From positions 18,290,746-18,354,745 of the forward strand of contig JAJEKV010000013.1 of assembly GCA_021234155.1 (NCBI GenBank): 64,000 nt of DNA, in the 5' to 3' direction. Shown here piece by piece: positions 45,547 to 57,500 of this stretch. The notes under the pieces are model-generated. The model searched no databases. It had not been told where the DNA came from and saw only the letters and a list, made by a program, of their open reading frames with translations. The DNA is from Isoetes taiwanensis (lineage: Eukaryota > Streptophyta > Lycopodiopsida > Isoetales > Isoetaceae). Made by a program: the position numbers and the translations under genes. How positions within the stretch are numbered: position 1 is the first letter of the stretch; every line of letters begins with the position of its first letter.

Positions 45547-46800
45547 ATGGCACCAAGGAAGATTTCGAGTCCGGCTGAACCACTGAGGAGACAAATCAAC
45601 CAGATTTGGTAGGAGTAAGCATGAGAGTGGCTACCAGATCTACCACTAATGCTACAAATACTCCCAACTTGCCTATTCCTCCACCAGCTCCTCTCTATCA
45701 GTCTACAAATATTACAAATATTTCCTCTGTGCCCTCTTCTTCACAAATTCATAAACTTTTTGAACTGTGATCAACCTCTTTCGGTCTGTTCCTCCATCAA
45801 AGACCTTTATCATTTTGAGTTGACTATACCGTTTCCCCTTGCTATGATTCTTCCATGAATGCCAACCATTTTCTAAAAAACTTTGAAGACTATTATGAAG
45901 AACATGGGAGAAAGAAGGGTTCCGTGTTTGCGAATTCATCAAATGCATGAAGGGTGATGAGGCCAGATCTTGGCTCGATTTTGTCAGTCTATAGGTACCA
46001 AAGGGGATGAATTGGAACACAAGTTTCTATCAAGGTTTGGTAAGGCTACTTCACCCCGTGATCTTGTCTTTGAACTCAACTCATTTTCCATTAGACCTGG
46101 TGAGAGTGTAAAGCAAGATGTGGAGAGATTTAATTCTTATTTGCTAGTGTGTAAATGTGAATCAAAGTTACTCATCCAACATTGCACCTAGTTGCTTCCT
46201 TTATCGGAGGTTTGATGTCTAGACCTAGGATCTATAGGAAGTTATTAAAATTACAAAAATTTGGTGAGTTGGATTCTATCCATAAAACATTTGTAAAGGC
46301 CGAGATCCCGCGGAACTATTAAGCTATCTTCCCCGATGAAGAGATCGAGATCCATTTTATCCTCCCTCATCATGGAACCGAACATGATTTACATTTTGCT
46401 AATGCTTTGGCGCTTTATTTACAAAAAAGAGAAGAAGAAGTCCAAGGTCAAGAATTGATCCTCATGTTTCGTAGAGATGAAATCTGGTCGATCAAAGAAA
46501 GTGTCCGAGGCACTTTTGGAAGTTACCAAACAACTTGCATCAATTAAAAAAAGTAAAGATGCCCCACCTCCTGAATGCACAAACCGGGTAAACCTTACCA
46601 TAGAGCCGGCAAAGGTTTTGCAAGGCAATGTCCTAAGTGTCATAGAAGAGGTCACTTTGGTAGAGAATGTCCTGCTTTGCTCTTTTGCAAGGAAATAGGT
46701 CATGAGGAGAAGTATTGCAAAGTGTTAAGGCTTATTTTGAAAAACAAGATAAAGGTAAACAAATGTCAAATATAAGTTTTATTGAGACTTGTGCGGGAGA
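45547..46800 (+). pseudogene. RE4 gag, frame-broken
   Basis: Starts MAPRKISSPAEPLRRQ at 45547, 21 bases after the primer site. The capsid region has FLKNFEDYYEEHG (about 45870), then in another frame EFIKCMKGDEARSWLDF (about 45930-45985), then KFLSRFGKATSPRDLVFEL and RPGESVKQDVERFNSYL (46018-46150), the usual Gypsy gag pattern. Zinc knuckle C-PK-C-HRRG-H-FGRE-C at 46629-46670 is followed by a second cluster FCKEIGHEEKYC (46680-46720). At least four frame changes or stops. Confidence 0.8.
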
Positions 46801-46984
46801 ACAGGAAGAGCAAGATGTTATGGTTGTGCAGACACCGCGCCGAGCTCATCCAAATGCATCTACAGGTTCGCTTCCACCTCATAAGGTAACATTTCAATCA
46901 GATCCTCGAAATATAGCTCCTCCTCCCAGCTCAAAGGTATAAAACAGAAAAGATTAAGGTTGGATGAATTTGAATTACTTATGA

Positions 46985-47480
46985 AAAATTCTAAGGTTCT
47001 CAGGATTTATTAACTCTGGCGAGAATTGCACCATCATACAGGGAAAAGTTGATCAAAAGCACTCCGGATATTGAAGAGGTTGCTCTTTGAAAACCCTGCA
47101 ACAATATTTCGTGGCTTTGCCCGAGCAAACTGAAGATCCGTGTGCTTTTACTTGTAGTGCTACTATAGGAACTTCCCATCTAGACAAAGTTTTGTTTGGA
47201 TGGAGGTTCTTCTCTTTAATGTTATGCCTTATCATGTTATGAAGGCACCGGATCTCAAGGTAGAAGATAATACTTCCATTGTTCTAAAATCTTTTCAAAT
47301 GCTAAAGTTGTGCCTAAGGGAATAGTAAAATGTATCCGTGAATCTGTGGGGAATCATTATGCTTGGCCACATTTGTGGTTGTTGATTTTGAAAATGTTAA
47401 TCAAGCTAATATCTATGATCTATTATTAGGAAGGAGATGGATGAAAATGCTGGATGCCGGACTGATGGTTCGGGCACTTG
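46985..47480 (+). pseudogene. RE4 protease region; active-site Asp read as Asn
   Basis: FINSGENCTIIQGKV at about 47005-47050 stands where retroelement aspartic proteases have a D-S/T-G motif. Here it reads N-S-G. Further on, ANIYDLLLGRRWMKM (about 47405-47450) matches the Y..LLGR.W/F block that ends the protease. If the N is real, the enzyme is dead. One base change (gac to aac) would explain it. Confidence 0.6.
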
Positions 47481-47679
47481 CACCATTTCCAATGGAGCAA
47501 CTTCACAAACTGCAAACAAAACTGATCCATCCGCTAACATTAGGTTCATAGATGTGGACATACTACAGGAAGAAGATTTGGGTGTTTACAATTTAGGCCT
47601 GATGCTAGTATACATGAAGAGGTTGTCAACTTTGCTTACATGCATGTTGAATCTCCCGACCAAGGCAAAAAGCCTATCT

Positions 47680-48115
47680 CTCGTTTGATGGAGGTATGTC
47701 AAAAAAACTGGGATTGCTTCTTCTCACGCTATTTTGAAGGATGCAGATTTTTAAGTTGATGACTAAGATAGGGAGAATTCACCCTAATATTTCTTCTAAT
47801 GCAGTGGGAATACAAAGCCCTCATTGCGGGGTTTACAAGAAGCAAGGTGTATGAGTATTTCTCATATTGTTATTTATGGAGACTCACAACTTGTTTGTAG
47901 ACAAATCTTGGGAGAATATCGAACTAAACATCAAGACATGGAGGATCCGAAAGTGCTCAAGCCAGAGAATTATTAACTTTTTTTTGATCATTGGGAGATT
48001 TTACATATTCCTAGATCTAAGAATTTTGAAGTCAACTCATTGTAAAAACCCTTATGGAGTATTTGTCCGGCGGAGCTATTCAAGAGGATGTCTTAGATGA
48101 AGAGGAGCTTCCCAA
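47680..48115 (+). pseudogene. RE4 archaeal-type RNase H domain placed before RT
   Basis: Residue blocks in order: FDGGMSKKTGIASSHAIL (from 47684, first catalytic Asp), EYKALIAG (about 47808, catalytic Glu), SHIVIYGDSQLVCRQILGEY (about 47857-47919, second Asp), and HWEILHIPRSKNFEVNS (about 47990-48040). This is the pattern of the additional archaeal-like RNase H found in Tat-group LTR retrotransposons (E.EALI.GL..A, YSDSQLV..Q..GEY, HIPR..N..AD.L). It lies between the protease-like block and RT (48470), whereas I know it mainly after the retroviral-type RNase H. Two frame changes break it. The usual AD near the end reads VN. Confidence 0.75.
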
Positions 48116-48464
48116 TTCCATCCCATCTTAACTATCAACCTAGCACAAGAGGAATCACTTAAAAGAGCTTGAAGTGCATAAAGGAGGTATATCTAGGACC
48201 CCGCAAATGGGAGACTTATATAATGAAGGTGATCAAGGTAAAATGGTTGAGTTATTTGAGGATTGGGTGGATGTTTTTGCTTGGGAGTATTCCAGAACTG
48301 AAAGGGGTTGATAAAAAATTTGTGAGTTTGAAATTAAGGTTCGAGAAGATGCCAAACCTGTTATAAAGTGAGAAGTTGAGAAGAATTAATTCTTCACTTT
48401 TAGATCTTATCAAGCGTGAATTATTCAAAATGCAGAATCGTGATTGATAGTTGACATTGTGAAC

Positions 48465-48838
48465 CCTCTTGGGTTTCTTGTATTGTTCCAGTTCTAAAAA
48501 GAATGGTTCTTTAAGAATATGTGTGGATTATAGAGATCTAAATAAAGCCTACCGTTAAAGATTGTTACCCTTTGCCTTTTGGAAGAAATCTTTATGCGCT
48601 TGGTAAGTCTATGTACTCATTTTTGATGGTTTCTCCTGTTTTAATCAGATTAGCATCAAAAAGGAAGATCACCAAAGACATCCTTCATTACTCCATGGGG
48701 AACTTATGCAATGAAAAGGATGCCTTTGGCTTAATGAATGCCCCCGCCACATTTCGTAGAGCCATGGATACCGCCTTTGCAAACATGACTCCCCGAAAGC
48801 AATTCAGAGTTTATCCGGATGATTTTATGCTTAGGTAA
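48465..48838 (+). pseudogene. RE4 reverse transcriptase
   Basis: ICVDYRDLNKAY (from about 48514) is followed by DCYPLPF-like sequence, and then, in the last frame, MNAPATFRRAMDTAFANMTP (about 48735-48795) and the active site VYPDDFML (48809-48832). Y-P-D-D replaces the usual Y-V/I/L-D-D. Much of the palm between these blocks is readable only across frames. Non-functional as read. Confidence 0.8.
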
Positions 48839-49224
48839 TCATACAAGTGATCATATTTCAGAGCTAACAAGAATATTCACATTGTGCGCACAAACCGAGT
48901 TAATCTAAACCCAAAGAAGTGCATCTTTTGGCATCCAAAGGCCAGCTCTTAGGCCATGAGGTTTTACACTTAAAGGCCTTCAAGTAGTGAAGAGAAGATC
49001 ATAGCTTTAAAAAGCTTCAAACACCCAGGACAATTAAAGAAGTCAAGGATTTATGGGAATGACCTCTTTCTTAAGAGTGTATGTGCCTAATTTCTCTCAC
49101 CTTATTAGTCCTATTCTAAGTTGACTAGAGTAGGCCAAGTTAGTAAAAGAAAAGTAAATATAGGCCTGTTGTTTGGACCGATGAGTGTGAAAAAAGCTTT
49201 TTGCATCATAGAGGCTATTTGTCA

Positions 49225-49660
49225 TTCTACACTTTTAAAAACTCCAGGACCTTTCATTACCATTTAAAGTTTACATAACTATCACTAAAAAAGTCATTGG
49301 AGTTGCCATTTTGCAGATAGACACCCTATTGCTTTTGCAAGCAAACAATGGTCTCAAACCTGAGAAGTATGCTAAGATAGAAAGGAGGTCTGCTGCTCTC
49401 ATCTTTTTGATCGAGAGATGTGGTCATCTTTTACAAAAATCCCAAGCCACTATCTACATGCAAATAGAACCCCATGCCTTTTTGTATGGTAGGAAATTAG
49501 AAAACCTAAGCTTCATAGGTGGGCTTGTAGGCTTCAATCTTATGATTTAAAGGTAAAGGTTATTCATGTATTGAACAATCCGAGTTTATACACATCACTT
49601 TGCCTACTTTGAACATGAGGAGGTGGTACAAGAAGAAGAAATGACTAACCTTTGTTGTAA
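49225..49660 (+). pseudogene. RE4 RNase H (retroviral type) remnant
   Basis: KKVIGVAIL-like sequence at about 49290, then PIAFASKQW (about 49324-49350; in Gypsy elements P.A..S..L/W) and later HRWACRLQSYDLKVKVIHVL (about 49518-49575, equivalent of R....L..Y...I.Y..G). Typical order after RT. Frame-broken. Confidence 0.7.
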
Positions 49661-50560
49661 ATGAGCGGGACGTGTCAACTATGCCCACTCAAGGTTGGCA
49701 ACAACCTATCGGGAGATTCCTTCAAGATCAAGAGATACCTTCAATTTTTCAAAAGCCAAGCTTACAAGTTTAAGTTAAAATGTTTGACTTACTCATTGGT
49801 TGGTGACATCTTGTGCAAGGTAAATAGGGATGGTGTACTCTTAAGATGTGTTGATGAAGATGAAGCTGCCCCCGGTATTTACTCGAAAATCATAAAAGGT
49901 GTTTGTGGTGGTCATTTTGCGCCAGACAAACCCAAAAAATATTAAGGTCTGGTTATTTCTGGCCTCATTTATTTAGAGATTGCTATGATGTCATAAAAAC
50001 TTGCCACCAATGCCGATTTTTGGTAAGAGAAAATTTTACATCCCCGCCCTCTTATTGGAATTGTGTCCCAGGGCCCATTTCAAGTTTGGGGGCTGATTAT
50101 GTTGGCCCTATAAATCCCTCATCTTCTCGGCATGAATACATTGTTGTGGCTACAGATTTATTTACCAAATGGTCGTAGCGGACCCTTGAGAAAAGCAAAT
50201 GCATATACCATCGCTAGGTTTTTGCATGAAAACATTTTGTTCTAGATTTGGGATCCCTTTCAAAATTTTGACTGATAGAGGCTCTACTTTTATTAATGAG
50301 GTTATTCAAATTCTTGTCTCAAGCCTCAAGATCGAGACATGTGAAAAGCTCAGCCTATTACCCTCAAAGGAAATGGTCAAGGCCGAGTCCACTAACAAAG
50401 TGCTTAAGGGTATTTTTTTAGAAAAGCTTTGCCAAAACCAAAAAGATTGGCATTTGAAATTATATGATGCTCTTTGGGCTCATAGAATCACTTGCTAAAA
50501 ATGCCACTAATGCTTCTCCCTTCAGGTTTGGTTTATGGTGTTGAAGCGCTTATTCCTGTT
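49661..50560 (+). pseudogene. RE4 integrase
   Basis: Zinc-binding part HFAPDK...DVIKTCHQCRF (49910-50020). Catalytic core: ADYVGPI with first Asp (about 50091-50111), VVATDLFTKW (50140-50173), ILTDRGSTFINE with second Asp (50259-50295) and AESTNKVL with the Glu (50379-50405), giving D, D and E. The frame is open in pieces (49661-49945, 49903-50178, 50199-50498). The C-terminal part after 50500 (FGLVYGVEALIPVE-like around 50520-50560) is out of frame. Confidence 0.8.
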
Positions 50561-50950
50561 GAGTTGGAATCCCCTCTTTGAGGATGGCACTCAAGTTGGA
50601 TTTGGAGTTTTGAGGCATTACAACACGGTATGAGGTTTTACTAAAGTTGGATGAGGATAGATTTGGTGCGAAAAACTTCAATCTACTTAAGAAGGCTAGA
50701 GTGCAAAGACTTTTTAAAGCAGCACCAGCTCCAGGATAAATTTGCTCCATTGGAACTTCGTGCTCAAATGGGATGCCGCAAAATGAAGGTAAGTTGTCTA
50801 AATTTGAAAATCCTTGGGAAGGCCCTTACCCGATGTAAGAGAAGTCGGGTTGTTCATCTTATTGGCTTAAGGATCTCAAAACAAGGTTTGGAATTACCCA
50901 ATCCTACAAATATTCATTTGAAAGATATTGGCCTCAACATGCATGTTTAG

Positions 50951-51490
50951 GCCTTTTGTTCCTATATGAACATCTATTTTAACTTAAAATAGGTTAATTC
51001 TTTGTTGGAAGTTGAGATTTAAAATTTTTTGATTGATTTTGTTTATTTCCTTGAGGCTTAATAAGTAGATTTTGGTTGGTTGGAATTGCTAAATTGTTTC
51101 CCATTAGTTGTACTCAAGTTTCTTTATACTTGTGCCATCAAGACCATTTTTCCTTTGAGGTGAACTAATTGTGTGTTCTGCTTTGAAGCGTAAATATTTT
51201 TTCAAGATCGACATTTTCAAAAAAAGAGCAAGAGAAAATTCTATTCATCAAAAAAGGTACAAGTTACAAAAGAGAGGATCCTCTCATAGAAAACCAATGC
51301 TACGATTTTCAAGGGATAGTAGGAATCTTGTCCAAGGAGATCCATCTACTAAAGATCTAAGAGACTCATTTATATCCGGGTAAAAAAATTGTCCATGGTA
51401 CCAAACACATAATGATCTTCACTCGGAGATTCTCTTCAGGGGAGTTTGAAATGCATCTCTTTATCATGAGAAGCATCAAGTAACCATAGC
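50951..51490 (+). other. RE4 post-integrase spacer
   Basis: AT-rich, no recognised protein. A 70-codon plus frame (51171-51383) rich in Lys and Arg has no identifiable motif. It separates the integrase from the antisense ORF. Confidence 0.5.
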
Positions 51491-51496
51491 TATCCG

Positions 51497-52030
51497 CTAG
51501 CATCCCGTGGGAGTAGTATAACCGCCATACACGCCAAATTGAGCATCCGGCTCATGATGATGCTTTACACAAAAAAGTAGTGCATATGTAGCATCCGGAA
51601 TGCATTCCCTTGTAAAAAAATTCCTCGCCCACGAGCCTTTGTGTTCTCGATATACCTGCGCAAAGGCTGCTAGTTTCTCTTGATAAGTCTTTGCCCAAGG
51701 AAACACTCCATGGCAAGGTGATCATGGTTCATGTCTTTTTGTAGAGTTCCTTTTCGAGTCGTAGGTAGTTTTGGTCAACATTTTTGCCTTCCCATATACA
51801 TAATCCTCTAAATGCATGTGCACCGAGTAAATTTCCACGAGGAAGAGGTTCTTCATTAATTAAAACATTGTCCCATTCTCATCATCAGATGCATTTCTGC
51901 ACGTGTCCGATTACACCATAAGGAATAGGTACTCCCGTGAAATGGATCAAGCTCGGGAAGCACTCCTAAATTGCTTTCGGATCAGCCGTTACATTGTCCC
52001 GTATAGGTGTATGGTAAGAAAAAGGAGCCA
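51497..52030 (-). pseudogene. Antisense ORF between RE4 integrase and 3' LTR
   Basis: On the minus strand, MAPFSYHTPIRDNVTADPKA starts at 52030. In shifted frames it continues with CFPSLIHFTGVPIPYG and NEEPLPRGNLLGAHAFRG, then KELYKK, and in the last part FPWAKTYQEKLAAFAQVY and ECIPDATYALLFCVKHHH to a stop at 51497. Together these are about 175 codons with two to three frame changes. The composition is protein-like throughout. I do not recognise the family. Additional ORFs, some antisense, are known at this place in Tat-group elements such as maize Grande (family knowledge). Confidence 0.5.
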
Positions 52031-52627
52031 TGATCGGCAGGGAGGTCGAGTTTTTCGAGCACCTAGCGTAGGAGGAGGAGCAAATTAGGGTTCGAGGCCG
52101 ATGGTTTGAATTTTTGGTGTGAAGGTTTGAATTTTTAGTTTGAAATACATTCAATGGTTGTATGAGCCAAATTTCTTGAATAGTAGAAGTTTAGTTAAAT
52201 AGGGTAGAGATTTGCTATGCTTTAACAATTTTGAGTGTTGTCATTTCAGGTCCATTTGCTCATTACTCTTATTTGTCTTAAGTTGGCCTCTTTTCCATCT
52301 AGCCCTTGCTTCCATATGAAATTTCGTAGAGTGCTAATCCTACATTGTTACTCATCCCTTTATTTGGCACTCATGCTAATTTGAGTATCATTGTCATATG
52401 CAGGTTCATCCACTTCTTCTCCATATTCAATTGCCTTGAGTTGTCCTACCCTCCATTTGATCTTATTTTCTTATCACTCTCTCCATTACCTTATACTCGC
52501 CTCATATTTCCCACCACCCAGAGTAATTCTATTCCCTCCACCACTTGTTGATATTTTGAAGACCTTCAGCTAGCATTTTTTCCTTTGAGGCTGAGGGGAC
52601 CAGCCTCATTCTTTCCTTTTGAGGAGA
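52031..52627 (+). other. RE4 region before the 3' LTR, with purine tract
   Basis: AT- and pyrimidine-rich, without a supported ORF. The last bases ccttttgaggaga directly before 52628 form the presumed polypurine tract. Confidence 0.5.
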
Positions 52628-55081
52628 TGTTGCCCCTTTTAAGCAAATATGGACCATCATGATACCTAGAGTTTCAAGATTGGAAGATACTTGTCAAAGT
52701 TTGGAAGACTTGTGGTTTCTTTTGAGGTTTCATCTTAAGTTACTTTCTCATCACTCATATGGTAAGAGTTAGTGCTATTTTGATCCTGCTAGAGTTTGGA
52801 AGAAATTGGTTCAAGTTTGGAAGACCCTTGGGATCTTGGTTGTATAGCCTAATTCTTTCCTTTGAGGAAGTTTTCTAGTTACATTCTTATTTCTTGAAGA
52901 CCGGGCAAAGAATATTGCAAGCTATACAAGGAGTCATTACCATGTTGCTCATATTCACTCATATGAAACTAAATGGAGTTGCACCCATGATTTGAAGTCA
53001 CACATATGAAGATGCACTTAGAAGTGGAATTGCTCTTATTTTGGCCTTGAAGATTGGAAGACCTTTTTAGAAGTTTGAAGACCCTAGGGCCTTGAGCAAA
53101 GTTATGTTCATCATAAGGTATGATTTGAGCTTTTGAGATATGATCATGTGCTGTGGGTTCGGCCTTCATCCATTTCATCCATCCTACATCCACCTTCCTT
53201 TCATTTTTATATACCTCATTTTCACCCTGTCATGCCTTCTTTCATTACCTCACTACCTATATTTTATTGGCCTCCACCTCCACTTTGTGAATTGCTCTCA
53301 AGAGATCATGAAAACCTCAAGAGCAAAGAAGTTTGAATTTTACCTTCATTCTATCACCCTAAATCCTACCATAGCCTTTTTTTCCTATTTTTCCACCCTT
53401 TTCCTATGATTTTTTTGCATTTCCAAAGGTTGAAAATTCATTGACCATGGTCAAAATGGCCAAAATTTCAAGTATCTCAATTTGACCTGAAAACACTCTA
53501 GATTTGAAGCTTGGCAAAAATAGCTAGGTTGGCCTTTTCAAAATTCAAAAAAGACATGGGAAACCCCTCAAATATCATTTCTTGGGATGCGTACAAAAAA
53601 ATAAAAACCTATTCTAGCCTATCTACCCTATCTAATTTTGCATAGTTCCGTGTCACCCCCATTTTTCCATCGTGGCGTGTGGTATGGGGGCGGACACTGG
53701 GTTGGGTCCCTCTCAAGTGGGTACTAAATTTAATAGCTGCTCGTGATTATTCCTTATATACCTTAGCCAGCCAGACTCCGTTTGTGCCCGTAGGATATAT
53801 CGCCTTTGAGAATTTTGATAAACCCTAAGAAATAGAGGGAACCCCGCTAAATCCGCCAATTCGCAAGCCTAAACCCGACATTGAATCCCGCCAATTTCCC
53901 TCGGCCTCAAATTAGTTCCTAAACCTTTTCCAAAACCCCGGAACCCTTTGTGGCACTTTGATTGATAGAAACTTGCTTTCGATTAGGGCTCTAAATCATT
54001 GAACCGAAATGGGTTTTTGGGAAGGACAGCTTTTTAATCCGAATACAGATCATTTTTTTACCCCTGAGATATACCTGCGGATCCGGGCTGCATTTCTATA
54101 TTCCCTCGATATTCTCTTGATCCGTTTCTACCTCAAATTACGCTAATCCCCGCCGAGATTGAAGATTGATCAGATTTTGATTGAAGACCCACTCTGTTGA
54201 CTTATTTGACATCAAAACTCCTACCGCTACTCAAATTATCTTATTATTTTCTCTTCACGATAATTTTGGGTTTTCGGTTGACAATGCCTTGGATGGGATC
54301 TGTTCTCAAGCATTATCCTGGTATTACTTTGGCCGAGAATTCTAAACTCCGCGGATATCTTATGATTTGAATGCATATTCATTGCCCGACAAATAGTGTT
54401 TCCATCTTCTTTTGTTTCAAGTTGTTCTCACTGCCTAAACTAATAGAAACCGATATTTAAAGTAGAATCCAAATTAATAGTCGTGGTCCCATTCTTTAAA
54501 AGGTTTGAGTATTGCTTATATGTAAAGAAAACAAAAGAAAAAATAGTTTTTCCATAACCGCCATAAACCGTGACGTAAATCGGTGACCTTGGCCCATCTC
54601 AAGAAATATCATAGTGTTTGCTTGTCAAGAAAACCTTATGCACACATGATCTAGAGTTTATTTTGAAGTCATTTATACAAATTCCAACTCAAGATTTATC
54701 ACCAAACTATATTTGCAAATTTTGGCTCTCTTTGGCATTGACCAATTTTTGACTGAACTTTGACATTGATTTTCTTGGTCTTCCCCTATCCAAATCGAGA
54801 TTGTACTTTCACCAAGAAGTTCCCTCTACTTGTCTATAACTCATACCAAAACCAAAACTCAAAAATCTTAAAGGGTGTGACTCAAGCAAGATTGATTTTT
54901 GCTCGACGCTTTTTCTCGCTTCAGGGACTCAGAGTGATTTTGACAAAACCAAAGATTTGAAATTGAGTTCTTTTGCTTTATATGATTAAGGATTGATCAC
55001 CCTAAGTGATCCGGAGGTCCCGACCATTTTGTTTACACTTCCTTTGAGGTTAGGCTAAAAATTCCGTGTTTTAGGCTAACA
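52628..55081 (+). repeat. RE4 right LTR (about 2,454 bp)
   Basis: tgttgcccctttt to ggctaaca; matches 43069-45505. TATA-like ttatatacctta is at about 53754-53765. Open frames inside are LTR sequence. Confidence 0.9.
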
Positions 55082-55082
55082 T

Positions 55083-56160
55083 CATCCCCCCTCACGGGCT
55101 TACCAACTCGATTGCTAATGGCAAACAAGGTCCGCTGCCCCGTTTCTTCGAAGCCACCTCGCGACTTCAGCAAATCACGCTTATCAACCAGCTTCCGCCA
55201 ATCAACCTCGATGGATCAGCAAACACGGAAGAAATTTTTCGTGCTTAATCCTCCAAATTCAGCCATCCAATTGGGTTGGTTTGGTCTCACGCCGTATTCG
55301 CCACGCCCCTTAACCATTATTCCTAATGGCACATAACCGCCTTTGCAAATAACGCAATTCCTCGTGCAGACAAAAAAAGGTCCATTTTGCACTGACTTGA
55401 GAAACTCATGCCGAATGTCATGCCTAAAGTCCGCCAAAAGCATTTTGACTCTCATGCAAGCCTGCCAAGGCCGACGCTGGCTAATGTCCATGCCACCACT
55501 AGAGCTCAACAAAGACAAGACGACCTTCCACGCCGCCCCAACTTCCACGCCTCCTGCATCTATCCAAATATAGTCACGAGGTTGACCTAATCAAAGAAGT
55601 TGTCAGCTTCATTACCACGCGACTTCCGAAGACACTGGATCCGCCAGATCCTTTTTTTCTCATGTGCCTCGAACTCCAAGAGGAACTAGCAAAAATCAAA
55701 ATTCCTTTAAGTTTGGCCACAATTTTGAAACTCATCCTCGCCTCAAGGACCGCCATTACTCCCCGACCGCTTTGGTTGGGGTCAAGCTACCTTACTCCCA
55801 CTTTTCGTACATGCCACTTGCAATCAACAAGTCAATCATGTTCAAATTGACGGAGGTAGCTGTCAACTTCATTTAATGACAAACTCCTCGCGAAACAAAA
55901 TGGGCATCAAACAACTCTATCGCGGCCCCATATGATCAAATTGGCCAATGGCCATATCACGAGACCCTCAAGGCGCCGCGCCTCTTCTTCACATCAACAT
56001 TGGTGATCTCGCGATTTCCCTTTGAATTTGGTGTTTTGGAAGGCTGGAGAAGATCCAGTGGATTATGAAATGTTGGTCGGCAGACCTTTTCTCCGCCAGG
56101 CCAAGAGTATCCATTATCGCCACACAGATCGGGCTTAGTCATCACGATGGGCACCTCAAT
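55083..56160 (+). pseudogene. RE3 gag end and protease, after RE4
   Basis: RE3 resumes at tcatcccccctc. Plus-strand frames are short. The recognisable block is DYEMLVGRPFLRQAKSIHY (56064-56117), the LLGRPFL-type end of a Gypsy protease. The catalytic DTG-like motif could not be located with confidence in 55560-56000. Minus-strand frames over 55216-55756 are shadows. Confidence 0.5.
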
Positions 56161-56324
56161 GCCACCATGGACTTGGAAACAGTAAAATCATTTCCGCTTA
56201 CAATGCTGAACCCTCTCTCCGGAATCGATTCCGAGGACGCCTAAAATATCTATCAGTTCGTGCTCCACCGCGAAGTCCGCCTGGCATCCCACCGAATATG
56301 CCGATCCTTGGGGAGAAATGACCC

Positions 56325-57500
56325 TTGATCGGGACGGTAGTGGCCGCTTTGTTTGACCCTTACCCGGCTCCTTGCAATCAATTCAACGGGTTGATCACTT
56401 TTCGAGATGTGGACTCTCCCCGGCAAAGACCTATAGATGTCCACGCCGTCATGAAGCAACCTGCGCTGATGAAACTTCAAAGAACCTCTCTTTTTCACCA
56501 CGCAGAAAGTGCCAATGATCCTTATGCTTCAACCTCCTCGCTCCTTATTGTCCAGGACACGGGGGTTATCCCCATATTCAACTCACGGTCGGTGATTGTG
56601 GACGTAGGCAACAATCGACTGTCCAATTGCGCAAATCTTCCAAACCCTATCGTAATCAGGTCGCCACACTCTTCAAAAAAATTCAAACACATTTTTACCG
56701 AGCCACAGAGATCTTGGATCAACAAAACCTTGGGGAACTCACCATTCCTACCAAGTCCGATGCATCGGCCCAAAGATAGCAACGACATGCCGATCTCAAC
56801 CCTAATTACCGCGGATCGGCCAAGGGCGAAAATTGACAAACTCCTTTGCCGCAGTTTTGATCTATGAGGTCAAACATTCCTCGAATGGGTGAGCCCCATT
56901 GTCATTGCACTCAAACACAATGGTAAGATCCACGTTTGTGTGGACTACCAGAAAACTCAAATCAATCGCCCTGCGTAGCGGGATCATTTTCCACTTCCCT
57001 TCTCGCACTGTGTTCAAAGAGGTTGGCCGGACATGAGATGTACTCCTTCATGGATGGTTTTTTCCGCTACAATCAGATCTCAATCAAAGAATCCGATCAA
57101 CTCAAGACTACTTTCACCACCCCTGTAGGCACTTTTGCCTACAAGGTGGTTCCTTTGATTTATCAAACTCTCCCTCCACGCTTTCAACGTATCATGCTCG
57201 CCATTCATGATTTTATGAAGGAAAATCCCTTCTTGCAAATTTTTCAAGATGACTTCTCCGCCCAACCCATGGTAGCTGACCATTTGGATAAATTGGAACT
57301 GCCTTTTCGTAAATGTGATGAGTCCCAGATTAGTCTCAATCCCAAGAAATGCACCTTTTGTGTCACTTCGTGTGTTCTCATAGGACATGTTGTCGCCAAA
57401 GCGGTGTATCACCACGGATCCCCGCCAAAATCAGTCGCGGTGCTCAAGGCTCAAGCCCCAAACATCAAGGAGACACGCTTCTTTCCCCGGTAAGGTCAAT
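56325..57500 (+). pseudogene. RE3 reverse transcriptase
   Basis: The RT start is PIVIALKHNGKIHVCVDYQK (about 56890-56949, equivalent of P...V.KK.G..R.CVDYR). Then YSFMDGFFRYNQISIKESDQ (from about 57041), TTPVGTFAYKVVP (57117-57155) and FQRIMLAIHDFM follow. The active site is LQIFQDDFSA (about 57233-57262), in which FQDD replaces Y.DD, and then NPKKCTFCV (57337-57363). The 56936-57493 frame is open over most of the palm. The part before 56890 (56325-56867) is an open frame without known motif and may be a linker. Confidence 0.8.

Larger units (their letters stand above)
43069..55081 (+). mobile_element. RE4: Ty3/Gypsy element with 2.4-kb LTRs nested in RE3 gag
   Basis: LTRs 43069-45505 and 52628-55081 (tgttgcccc...ggctaaca). 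Target duplication catcc at 43064-43068 and 55083-55087, with one extra T (55082) after the right LTR. A tRNA-Gln-type primer site is at 45509-45526. Internal order: gag with two zinc knuckles, protease-like region, archaeal-type RNase H, RT, RNase H, integrase, antisense ORF. The integrase and gag wording (ADYVGPI, TDRGS, AESTNK) is like the Tat/Ogre-related group (inference). Coding frames are broken many times. Confidence 0.9.
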
